NCBI RefSeq assembly: GCF_002742335.1
Contig: NZ_MDGR01000007.1
Location: 4,344,501-4,408,500 of the forward strand
Length of the DNA stretch: 64,000 nt
Direction of reading: 5' to 3'
Source of the DNA: Reichenbachiella sp. 5M10
GTDB lineage: Bacteria; Bacteroidota; Bacteroidia; Cytophagales; Cyclobacteriaceae
The notes beneath the pieces are model-generated. The model was not told the origin of the DNA, ran no database searches, and saw only the letters and a list, made by a program, of their open reading frames with translations. Each line of letters begins with the position of its first letter. Position 1 is the stretch's first letter. Below, in pieces: positions 16,541 to 24,280 of this stretch. Both the position numbers and the translations under genes were made by a program.

Positions 16541-17434
16541 TCAGGGTTGTGTTTTCTTGGTCCAGTAGCGAACAAGCCCCGCTACGCTCATCCATGAGGG
16601 GTTGGCCGCTTCATATTGGGCGATCTGTATGTTGTTGAGTCCTGAGGCTCGGAGTTGATCGGTGGTGAAAGATTGAAAAAGTGGAATGATTGCCTCGTTG
16701 CTCAGACCGTCTTTCCAGTGTTCGTAGACGAAGGACGACCAACTCTCGAGCATTGTAGATAACTGATCGAGGTGTTCGTCTATGTTTTCGACATAATCAT
16801 AGTGTGTTAGGTAGAGTCTTTTGGCTTTTCGCTGACGCAGTAGAGCGATAGAGTCTAGCCAGTCTTCGATGTGAATGTCTGGCGGAGGGCATGGAGGCTG
16901 TACCGGTCCACCGCCAATTTTGACACCCGCGACATCCCCAGTGCATATGCTGTCTTCTATCTGCCAAGCGATATGGTGTTTGGCGTGCCCAGGAGTATGG
17001 AGACTTACGAAGTTCACTCCGCCGATAGTTACAGTCTGTTGGTGCTCGACTTGTGTCAATTGTGTTTCTGGTATAGGCTTCATTTGACCCCAGAGAGAGT
17101 CCATTTGCTCTTGGTAGATTTGCCGAGCAGAAGCCATGAGGCGAGAGGGGTCGGCCATGTTGCGTGCGCCAAAGGGGTGAAGGTAGATCTGTGCTCGCTG
17201 CTCTGCAAATGCCCATGCAGCTCCGGCATGGTCTAGGTGAATGTGGGTGAGCAGAACGTGCCGGATGTCTTCGAGGTGGTAGCCATGTGACTGGATGGCA
17301 CTGACGAGTGCGGGATAGGTGGAATGGGGCCCGGTTTCGATGAGAACAGGCCCGTCAGAGGTTTCGATGAGATAGGAGGCGATGGCGTGTTCGAGTCCTT
17401 TGAAGTGTAAATCGATGGTGTTAATCTTAGCCAT
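16541..17434 (-). CDS. MBL-fold metallo-hydrolase
   Basis: 297 residues. The metal-binding motif 'THIHLDHAG' spans residues 63-71 (H64, H66, D68, H69), followed by 'HTPGHAKHHIAW' and 'CTGDVAGVK', all in metallo-beta-lactamase order. The C-terminal third is helical, as in glyoxalase-II-like or related hydrolases. The substrate is unknown. The stop is one base from the exonuclease start, so the two are probably one operon. Confidence 0.88.
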   Translation of the reverse strand: MAKINTIDLHFKGLEHAIASYLIETSDGPVLIETGPHSTYPALVSAIQSHGYHLEDIRHVLLTHIHLDHAGAAWAFAEQRAQIYLHPFGARNMADPSRLMASARQIYQEQMDSLWGQMKPIPETQLTQVEHQQTVTIGGVNFVSLHTPGHAKHHIAWQIEDSICTGDVAGVKIGGGPVQPPCPPPDIHIEDWLDSIALLRQRKAKRLYLTHYDYVENIDEHLDQLSTMLESWSSFVYEHWKDGLSNEAIIPLFQSFTTDQLRASGLNNIQIAQYEAANPSWMSVAGLVRYWTKKTQP

Positions 17435-17500
17435 ATATTTGGGGTAGTTGTGTAGGTTAAGATAGCAATTGAAAGGAAGTCTAGAAAGGACTCGGTAGTC

Positions 17501-17508
17501 TATTTTTG
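17501..17508 (+). promoter_or_regulatory. -7 box TATTTTTG upstream of 84-aa gene
   Basis: A perfect TAnnTTTG 61 bases before the ATG at 17570. It favours a start after 17525, since transcription would begin near 17515. Confidence 0.4.
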
Positions 17509-17569
17509 TCTTGGGAGGAGAATCGTGTTCATGATTTTTTGTAACTTATCTCAAACAACAGGAAGGTAT

Positions 17570-17824
17570 ATGGGGAAGATGAAATTCATGGACCTGTCTT
17601 TAGAAGATAAGATTCAGCACCTGTATGAACATGCTCAATTTGTGATGGATATCCGGTACTATCGGTTCAAGATCAATTTATTTCTTTTGAACGGACATTA
17701 CTTTGAGGTTTTTATCGCATACAAGGAAGTGGAAATTACTAAGATTGTTCCTTTGGATTATGAATCGAACCGTTTTGGTTTTTACCTGGACCAGGTTCGG
17801 TTGCCAAAATGGGCTAATTCTTAA
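17570..17824 (+). CDS. hypothetical protein, 84 aa
   Basis: A small protein with two-strand character: 'YYRFKINLFLLNGHYFEVFI' then 'EITKIVPLDYESNRFGFYLD'. The frame is open from a GTG at 17525, but ATG 17570 has GGAAGG four bases upstream and fits better. No family is recognised. The compact helix-plus-sheet layout is common among Bacteroidota small orphan proteins. Its 3' end overlaps the opposite gene by 11 bases. Confidence 0.55.
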   Translation: MGKMKFMDLSLEDKIQHLYEHAQFVMDIRYYRFKINLFLLNGHYFEVFIAYKEVEITKIVPLDYESNRFGFYLDQVRLPKWANS

Positions 17825-18254
17825 TACCTAACCGGTTGGATAGAGAGCGGATGGAAGCTTCTTCTTCCTCCGAAATACCCCCAGCGATATTGGCAAAGAG
17901 GTACATGGTCTCTAGGACAAATTCTTGGTCAAGTGGATCCTCCTTGATGCTATGCTGTAGGGCATTGAGAAACTTTTTGTTCCACTTGTCGATGTTGTCG
18001 AGGAGATACCGGATCTCGGTCCGAAAGGCCATGGCTACCCGGTCTCTATCATCAGTTGGGGATTCGAATTCTGCAGCGAGTCCTCGGGTCGCCATGACGA
18101 TCCCATTCCATTCTTCTTGGTCCAGGACACCGTCGCTCATGCATACGAGCAATGCAGGGTACAGCTTGGTCAGATAGACAAATTGCTCCTTGGAGAGAGA
18201 GATTCGTCGGTATTTGATGTATTCGGTATAGAGTTGATGTATTTGTTCGTCCAT
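17814..18254 (-). CDS. TerB-like helical protein, 146 aa
   Basis: From the ATG at 18254 (the frame extends to a TTG at 18284). An all-helical protein with 'LYPALLVCMSDGVLDQEEWN' and a matching later segment 'LETMYLFANIAGGISEEEEA'. Paired acidic loops of this kind (D-G-x-L/I-x-x-E-E) are the hallmark of the tellurite-resistance TerB fold, which may bind metal. The role is not known. It overlaps the convergent 84-aa gene. The TerB assignment is by pattern only. Confidence 0.6.
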   Translation of the reverse strand: MDEQIHQLYTEYIKYRRISLSKEQFVYLTKLYPALLVCMSDGVLDQEEWNGIVMATRGLAAEFESPTDDRDRVAMAFRTEIRYLLDNIDKWNKKFLNALQHSIKEDPLDQEFVLETMYLFANIAGGISEEEEASIRSLSNRLGIKN

Positions 18255-18310
18255 GGTTTGGTCAGGTGTTTTCAAATTAGTCAATCATGGGCGAATATCA
18301 TGGTGATACA

Positions 18311-19789
18311 TTAGTTTATGCTATCGGTAGAGAGGCTATCAGTTAGTGGGACCATTTGTAGGTAGCGGTCATAGCGGTACAAGATGTCACTGACGTATTC
18401 GACAGGTTCGCTACCGCGGCAGTAGCCATAGGTGACGACAGGGTCTTCGAAATATTTCCTTTTGGATTTGAGGAGCAGGTATTTGGAGACGTTGTCCTCC
18501 CAGACGGTAGGGTCTCCCCCGTATTTTTTGGTGAGTTTGACGGCATCTCGGACGTGTCCATCACCTACATTGTATGAGGCTAGGATAAACTTCTCCCTTT
18601 CGGTTTCATTTGGAATATGTTTCCATTTGTTTTCCAACCATAGGAGGTGTTCTGTCCCTGCATCTAGGTTTTGTTGAGGATCATAGAGATTGAAGCTGCC
18701 ATAGGCTCGTCCTGTACGTGGCATGATTTGCATGAGACCGATAGCGCCTACCCAGGATTTGGCTCGAGAGTCAAAGCGTGATTCTTTGGAGATTTGAGCT
18801 GCTAGTAGCCTCCAGTCCCAGCCGATTCGGTTCGCGTAGTGCTTGATCAAACTATCGTACGGAGAGAGTTTTTTGCTATCCGTGGAGTAGTATTCGCTAC
18901 TGATGATCGCTTTGCTGACTCGGTAGTTTTTGAAGTACTTATCATATAGCGCATAGTATTCGTTGGTTTTTTTCATTTTGACTATCCATGCATTGATCAC
19001 TTGGAGTAGTTTGGGGGCATTTTTTCGTAAGCCCCAGGCGATTTCTTGAGGGAAGCTCACAGCTGTTTCCACATCTAGGATGGGGAAGTACCGTGCACTG
19101 ACTTGTGCGATGTCTTCATCAGCTACGGTGTATTCGATTTCGCCATGGGCGACTTGCTCGATGATGGCTTCTGTTTCTTGATGGACTGTGTCTTGGATGA
19201 CGATGATGTCTCCACCGATTTCGTCCGATAGGCTTTTGAGGCGAGGGATGTAGGCGGAATTTGGTCTGACATAGATCTTTTTTCCTTTGAGTTCGACAGG
19301 GTTTCTGATAAGTGTCTTCTCTATTTCGTGGAGTTTCATTTCCCGCCAGTTTTTGGGTTTACGCTGGACGAGCATTTGCCGGACCAGATGGTGGGGCTCG
19401 GTGAATGTGATGTATTTTTTTCGTTTTTGTGTGATGGTAAGGTTGCGTGCGATGATGTCGCCTTCTCCTTTGTTGAGTTTGTCGAAACTCTCGGCGATGT
19501 CCTTGGTGATGTTGAAGCGTAGTTCTACACCGATGGATTTGGCAAAGATGGAGATGAGCTCGTACTCATACCCCATGGGTTCGCCTCTGTACAAAAACAA
19601 GCCTGTGGAGCTGTTTTCTACAATGGCAGTGATGTAGCCTCTTTTTTTGATTTGGTCCAAGTCAAAATCTACCGCATGATCTGGATCCATGGTGTAGATT
19701 TCTAGATCATTGGTTTCATTGGAGGGGCTTTGGCAGCCAAATACAAAAAACAGGGGGATGAAAAGTACTAGGATTGTGGCTTTTCTCAT
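18311..19789 (-). CDS. mltF: MltF-type membrane-bound lytic transglycosylase
   Basis: 492 residues. The lipoprotein signal ends 'FVFGC' (C19). Residues about 45-290 are a type-3 periplasmic solute-binding module ('RGYITAIVENSSTGLFLYRG', 'GEGDIIARNLTIT'). Residues about 310-460 are the SLT goose-lysozyme-like domain with catalytic Glu at about 336 in 'AQISKESRFD', followed by 'GAIGLMQIMPRTG' and 'ASYNVGDGH'. It cleaves peptidoglycan to 1,6-anhydromuropeptides and may be regulated by muropeptide binding to the first domain. It lies 46 bases downstream of the alpha/beta hydrolase stop. Confidence 0.93.
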   Translation of the reverse strand: MRKATILVLFIPLFFVFGCQSPSNETNDLEIYTMDPDHAVDFDLDQIKKRGYITAIVENSSTGLFLYRGEPMGYEYELISIFAKSIGVELRFNITKDIAESFDKLNKGEGDIIARNLTITQKRKKYITFTEPHHLVRQMLVQRKPKNWREMKLHEIEKTLIRNPVELKGKKIYVRPNSAYIPRLKSLSDEIGGDIIVIQDTVHQETEAIIEQVAHGEIEYTVADEDIAQVSARYFPILDVETAVSFPQEIAWGLRKNAPKLLQVINAWIVKMKKTNEYYALYDKYFKNYRVSKAIISSEYYSTDSKKLSPYDSLIKHYANRIGWDWRLLAAQISKESRFDSRAKSWVGAIGLMQIMPRTGRAYGSFNLYDPQQNLDAGTEHLLWLENKWKHIPNETEREKFILASYNVGDGHVRDAVKLTKKYGGDPTVWEDNVSKYLLLKSKRKYFEDPVVTYGYCRGSEPVEYVSDILYRYDRYLQMVPLTDSLSTDSIN

Positions 19790-19835
19790 AAATCAGTTAT
19801 GTATTGAGTCCCCATAACGCTAATTCGGGGAATTT

Positions 19836-20600
19836 CTAAAGGTACTGATTAATAAATGATTTGATAAAATTTAGGCTATCATTTTTGTTTTCAAGAAAAC
19901 CATTGTGGCCTACACCTTTGAGAATCAGGGAGTCTCCATTGTTGATCTTTTGGATCATTTCTTGGGAGGTCTCTAGGCGTACAGCCATGTCACGTTCTCC
20001 TGCGATGATGAATACGGGTTTTTGACAATCCGAGAGTACATAAGTACGGTCGATTCGTTTTTTCATGGCCATGGCATAGGCAATGACACTAGCAGCAGGG
20101 GTTTGTATGGCCGCCTTTTTGATTTCACCGATTTCTGAGGCAAAGCGTCGGCGGTTTTCGGGAGCAAAGAGACCTTCTAAGAAGGAATTCATGAAACTCT
20201 TTACTCCATGGTTTTGAATGTATTCTTTGACTTTGTCGCGCACCTTTTTCTTCTCTTCGTCATCTGCCAATGTGGTGGAAGAGAATAACCCAAAGCCGAG
20301 GACACTGTCTGGATAATTATCAGCGAGTGAAAGTGCAACATATCCTCCCAACGAATGCCCGATGACAAAGTATTCATCGATACCATGGTCGGAAAGCTCC
20401 TCTTGTATGAGGTCTGCGATATCGTCAATACTAAAATCATCTACGATGAGTTTGGATTGACCATGTCCGGGTAGATCGACGAGGATTACTTCGTATTGTA
20501 GGGAGAGGGCAGCGGCATAGTCTGTCCATATCGCCATGGTTTCACAATACCCGTGTAAAAAAACGATACTCGTTCCTGATCCAGATATTTTGATGTTCAT
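19836..20600 (-). CDS. alpha/beta hydrolase
   Basis: 254 residues of the alpha/beta-hydrolase fold. The oxyanion loop is 'VFLHGYCE', the nucleophile elbow 'VIGHSLGGYVALS' (Ser), and the late region has 'VFIIAGERDMAV' (Asp) and 'LKGVGHNGFLEN' (His), so the triad is complete. It probably is an esterase or C-C hydrolase with an unassigned substrate. It begins only seven bases after the dxs stop, suggesting it is the second gene of a dxs operon. Confidence 0.9.
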   Translation of the reverse strand: MNIKISGSGTSIVFLHGYCETMAIWTDYAAALSLQYEVILVDLPGHGQSKLIVDDFSIDDIADLIQEELSDHGIDEYFVIGHSLGGYVALSLADNYPDSVLGFGLFSSTTLADDEEKKKVRDKVKEYIQNHGVKSFMNSFLEGLFAPENRRRFASEIGEIKKAAIQTPAASVIAYAMAMKKRIDRTYVLSDCQKPVFIIAGERDMAVRLETSQEMIQKINNGDSLILKGVGHNGFLENKNDSLNFIKSFINQYL

Positions 20601-20607
20601 CGTGTGG

Positions 20608-22524
20608 TTATGCGGTGATGGTTTCCAATAGTTTTTTGGCGGATTGATAGAGTCCTACTGTGTCGAAACCGCAGTCTCTCTGTAGCTCTTGCTGTGTGCC
20701 GTGCTCGATGATGGCGTCAGGAATGCCCAAGCGCACGACTTTGGCATGGTAGTCATGATCAGCCATGAACTCTAAAACTGCAGACCCAAAGCCTCCTTGG
20801 AGTGAGCCATCTTCTACGGTGATCACGTACTTGTATTTTTGGAATACCTCATGCAGTAGTTTTTCATCGAGAGGTTTGACAAAGCGCATGTCGTAGTGAC
20901 CTACTGAGAGGCCTTCTTGGTCTAGTTGTGAGCATGCTGCTGTAGCGTAGTTGCCCACATGTCCTAGTGTCAAATAGGCTAGCTCCTCCCCTTCTTTTAT
21001 TTTTCGGCCTTGACCGATTTCTATTTTTTCGAATTTCTTTCTCCAATCTGGCATGACACCATTGCCACGAGGGTAACGAATTGAAATGGGTCTAGCGTTT
21101 TCGGGTAGTTGGGCAGTGTACATCATGTTTCGGAGTTCTTGCTCGTTCATTGGAGCAGAGACGACCATGTTTGGTATACACCTGAAGTATGCAATGTCGT
21201 AGCATCCGTGATGTGTTGGCCCATCGGCTCCTGCAAACCCCGCCCTATCTAGGCAGAATATGACGTGTAGGTTTTGGATGGCTACATCGTGAATCACTTG
21301 GTCATACGCGCGCTGCATGAAGGTCGAATAGATGTTGCAAAACGGGACGAGTCCTTGTGTGGCTAATCCTGCAGAAAAAGTAACAGCATGCTGTTCGGCG
21401 ATACCCACGTCAAAGGCACGGTCTGGCATGGCCTTCATCATGATGTTGAGCGAAGAGCCAGAAGGCATTGCGGGAGTGACTCCCATGATTTTGTCGTTGG
21501 TTTCTGCGAGCTCCACCAGTGTGTGACCAAATACGTCTTGGTACTTGGGAGGCTGTGGTGTGTCGTATTCTTTTTTGAATATCTCTCCTGTGAGCTTATC
21601 AAATGTCCCAGGAGCATGCCATTTGGTTTGGTCTTTTTCTGCCAAAGAATACCCTTTCCCTTTTTTGGTGATGACATGGAGTATTTTGGGGCCATTGATG
21701 CCCTTGAGATCCTTGAGGACGCTAGTCATGTGATTGACATCATGGCCATCGATTGGACCAAAGTAACGTAGGTTGAGGGACTCAAAGAGATTACTTTGCT
21801 TGAGCAAAAAGGTCTTGACACTGCTTTCGAAGCTGGATGCAATTTCTCTTGCATTGGGACCGAATTTGCTAATTTTCCCTAGGACTTTCCAGGCTTCGTC
21901 TCGAAGTTTGTTGTAGGCATGCGAAGTAGTGATGTCTGTGAGGTAGTCGCGGAGCGCGCCTACGTTGGGGTCGATCGACATGCAGTTGTCGTTGAGGATG
22001 ATCAGTAGGTTGGAGTTGGATACTCCAGCGTGATTCATCGCCTCAAAGGCCATTCCACCTGTCATCGCACCGTCACCGATTACGGCGATATGATGCTTGT
22101 TGTTTTCTTTTTTGTATTTGGATGCTTCGGCCATACCGAGAGCAGCAGAGATGGAGGTGGAAGAGTGGCCTACACCGAAAGCATCGTACTCACTTTCTTT
22201 GATTTTGGGAAAGCCAGACAACCCACCGTATACTCTGTTGGTATGAAAATTGTCCATACGTCCGGTGAGGATTTTGTGACCGTAGGCTTGGTGTCCTACA
22301 TCCCAGATGAGTTGGTCGCTCGGAGTGTCAAAGACATGATGTAGCGCTACGGTGAGTTCTACTACACCTAGGCTTGCACCAAAATGCCCACCATAGACGG
22401 ACACCACATCGACGATGTACTGTCTCAGCTCGGTGGCCAGCTGTACCAATTGGACAGCATCTAAGTCTTTCATGTCGTCAGGAGAGTGAATTCCTGCTAG
22501 CAACTTGCCCGGCTCTATCTGCAT
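20608..22524 (-). CDS. dxs: 1-deoxy-D-xylulose-5-phosphate synthase
   Basis: 638 residues, full length for DXS. Thiamine-diphosphate features are 'VYGGHFGASLGVVELTVALH', 'WDVGHQAYGHKILTGR', 'GDGAMTGGMAFEAMNHAG' and the transketolase-like 'RAYDQVIHDVAIQNLHV' with 'HHGCYDIAYFRCIPN'. It condenses pyruvate and glyceraldehyde-3-phosphate, the first step of the MEP isoprenoid pathway. The isoprenoid units would feed the prenyl synthase encoded 8 kb upstream in the window. A -7 box lies upstream. Confidence 0.97.
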   Translation of the reverse strand: MQIEPGKLLAGIHSPDDMKDLDAVQLVQLATELRQYIVDVVSVYGGHFGASLGVVELTVALHHVFDTPSDQLIWDVGHQAYGHKILTGRMDNFHTNRVYGGLSGFPKIKESEYDAFGVGHSSTSISAALGMAEASKYKKENNKHHIAVIGDGAMTGGMAFEAMNHAGVSNSNLLIILNDNCMSIDPNVGALRDYLTDITTSHAYNKLRDEAWKVLGKISKFGPNAREIASSFESSVKTFLLKQSNLFESLNLRYFGPIDGHDVNHMTSVLKDLKGINGPKILHVITKKGKGYSLAEKDQTKWHAPGTFDKLTGEIFKKEYDTPQPPKYQDVFGHTLVELAETNDKIMGVTPAMPSGSSLNIMMKAMPDRAFDVGIAEQHAVTFSAGLATQGLVPFCNIYSTFMQRAYDQVIHDVAIQNLHVIFCLDRAGFAGADGPTHHGCYDIAYFRCIPNMVVSAPMNEQELRNMMYTAQLPENARPISIRYPRGNGVMPDWRKKFEKIEIGQGRKIKEGEELAYLTLGHVGNYATAACSQLDQEGLSVGHYDMRFVKPLDEKLLHEVFQKYKYVITVEDGSLQGGFGSAVLEFMADHDYHAKVVRLGIPDAIIEHGTQQELQRDCGFDTVGLYQSAKKLLETITA

Positions 22525-22597
22525 GATTTATTCTATGGTTATATGTCGTACGCTCCTACTCAGTGCTTCAAAAATGAGCGTTTTGATTTTAGGGTAG

Positions 22598-22605
22598 CAA
22601 AAATA
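22598..22605 (-). promoter_or_regulatory. -7 box TATTTTTG of dxs
   Basis: On the reverse strand this reads TATTTTTG, a perfect TAnnTTTG, and would give a dxs leader of about 65 nt. Confidence 0.45.
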
Positions 22606-22651
22606 AACAGAATTAGTTATTTAATTTACATCTTCAATGTTTCAAGTAATT

Positions 22652-23767
22652 ATGAATAAAGTATTGTTTCTCGTTCTGCTTCAATCAGTTGTCTATCATG
22701 GTTTTGCCCAAGAGTATGTGGAGGATACGGTGACCCTTCCCCGAGAAGTAAGTTTAGATGTGATGATTGGCCAAATGATCATGACTGGAATAGGTGATCA
22801 GTCCTATATGCGTGCAGGAGACCCTGTGCTACGAGACATTCGTGAGGGGAAGGTTGGAGGAGTGATTTTTTTTGAAAAGAATATCAACAAGAATAGCCCA
22901 GCGGATCAACTCAGAAGGAGTATTGCCATGCTCAATGCTGAAGCGGCAATTCGGTTGTTTGTCAGTATAGACGAAGAAGGAGGCAAAGTCAATCGTTTAA
23001 AACCAAAATATGGGTTTCCAGAGACGAAGACGGCTGCTTACCTTGGAGCGATTGATGATTTGGACACCACGAGATACTATGCTGCTGCTACCGCCTCGAC
23101 TTTGCATGAGTTGGGCTTTAACCTCAACTACGCGCCAGATGTAGACGTAGCGATCAACCCAGAAAACCCAGTGATCGCCAAGATAGGGAGGAGTTTTTCG
23201 GCGGATGCGGCGGAGGTTGCCAAGCACGCGAGCGCAGTGGTCGATGTACACCGTGAGTATGAAGTGATGACGGTACTCAAGCATTTTCCTGGACATGGGA
23301 GTTCTCATGCCGATTCGCACCTTGGTGTGGCAGACGTGACGAGCTATTGGCAGTTTAGCGAGTTGATGCCGTACAAGTATATGTTGGACTCAGGGAGGGT
23401 TGATGCGATCATGACAGCACATATTGTCAACAAGCATTTGGATCCAAGTGGATACCCCGCCACACTTTCTCCAGTGATTGTGCCGGAGATATTGCGAGGG
23501 TTTTTGGGCTATGATGGCGCGGTGTTCTCGGACGATATGCAGATGCATGCTATTTCTAAGAATTTTGGATTCAAAGAGTCAATTAAACTGGCCATTCTTG
23601 CAGACGTGGATGTGCTGATGTTTGCCAATAACGTACCTGGCAATGAGAAGAGGTCTGCTGCAGAAATACATGAAATCATCAAGTCATTTGTGGAGGCAGG
23701 GGAGATTTCTGTCGATAGAATTCGAAAATCCTATGATCGGATCATGCGCATGAAAAGTAATTTGTAG
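22652..23767 (+). CDS. glycoside hydrolase family 3 beta-N-acetylhexosaminidase
   Basis: About 371 residues from ATG 22652, which starts a clean signal peptide ending 'HGFAQ' (an ATG at 22637 is also in frame). GH3 motifs are 'GGVIFFEKN', 'FVSIDEEGGKVNRL', 'NYAPDVDV', the NagZ-type loop 'KHFPGHGSSHADSH' with the His/Asp acid-base dyad, and nucleophile Asp in 'VFSDDMQM'. It removes beta-linked GlcNAc from muropeptides or chitin-like chains. The signal peptide places it in the periplasm or outside, unlike cytosolic E. coli NagZ. Confidence 0.92.
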   Translation: MNKVLFLVLLQSVVYHGFAQEYVEDTVTLPREVSLDVMIGQMIMTGIGDQSYMRAGDPVLRDIREGKVGGVIFFEKNINKNSPADQLRRSIAMLNAEAAIRLFVSIDEEGGKVNRLKPKYGFPETKTAAYLGAIDDLDTTRYYAAATASTLHELGFNLNYAPDVDVAINPENPVIAKIGRSFSADAAEVAKHASAVVDVHREYEVMTVLKHFPGHGSSHADSHLGVADVTSYWQFSELMPYKYMLDSGRVDAIMTAHIVNKHLDPSGYPATLSPVIVPEILRGFLGYDGAVFSDDMQMHAISKNFGFKESIKLAILADVDVLMFANNVPGNEKRSAAEIHEIIKSFVEAGEISVDRIRKSYDRIMRMKSNL

Positions 23768-23769
23768 TC

Positions 23770-23777
23770 TATATTTG
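23770..23777 (+). promoter_or_regulatory. -7 box TATATTTG upstream of lipoprotein gene
   Basis: A perfect TAnnTTTG 31 bases before the ATG at 23808, just after the GH3 stop. It suggests that the lipoprotein is transcribed independently. Confidence 0.45.
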
Positions 23778-23807
23778 TGACTTTTCTGACCAACTAATTT
23801 GTAGACA

Positions 23808-24236
23808 ATGAAAGGAATTAAAGGATTGATAATTGGAGTGTTGGCTGTTTCAACACTGTCTTGTGGTGATGATTCTCAGAATGAAGCACAAGTGGGAAAG
23901 TGGTTGGCAGAGCCAGATGGGGTAGAGCGTTCAGGGTGTGATTTGGAATCAAACGATGGACTCGTAAATTGCCAAGTTACCAACAACTCTTCATGTGTGG
24001 TATTGGATTTGGGAATCAACGATCTCTATAGTCTGACTATTGCTTTGGATGGCAATGCCAATCGTGTGGAGGCGGGTTCGTATACACTGGAGAAGAATAA
24101 AATAATTTTGTGCCCTGGAGGTGGATCAGACTGTTATACTGTACCAGTTGTAGATTCTGACTTCAGCAGCATGACGATCGAGATAGACACTCCAGAGGAT
24201 GGGTGCGAGCTCCGTATCGATATGACAAAAATATAA
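23808..24236 (+). CDS. hypothetical cysteine-rich lipoprotein, 142 aa
   Basis: The lipoprotein signal ends 'VSTLSC' with Cys followed by Gly-Asp-Asp. The mature part is small and acidic, with seven further cysteines that could form disulfides, and alternates short strands. No family was recognised; it looks like a lipocalin- or calycin-sized cell-surface protein. It ends just before a strong terminator shared with ccmF. Confidence 0.65.
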   Translation: MKGIKGLIIGVLAVSTLSCGDDSQNEAQVGKWLAEPDGVERSGCDLESNDGLVNCQVTNNSSCVVLDLGINDLYSLTIALDGNANRVEAGSYTLEKNKIILCPGGGSDCYTVPVVDSDFSSMTIEIDTPEDGCELRIDMTKI

Positions 24237-24240
24237 TGAG

Positions 24241-24280
24241 ATGAAAGCAAAAGGGTTTATTCTAAGCCTTTTGCTTTCAT
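24241..24280. terminator. bidirectional intrinsic terminator
   Basis: A perfect 14-bp stem (24241-24254 with 24267-24280) and 12-nt loop, followed by TTTTG on the forward strand and an AT-rich CTCATTATATTTTT on the reverse. It ends both the lipoprotein and ccm transcripts. The reverse-strand arm encodes the last residues of CcmF (stop at 24257), so the terminator lies partly in the coding region. Confidence 0.8.
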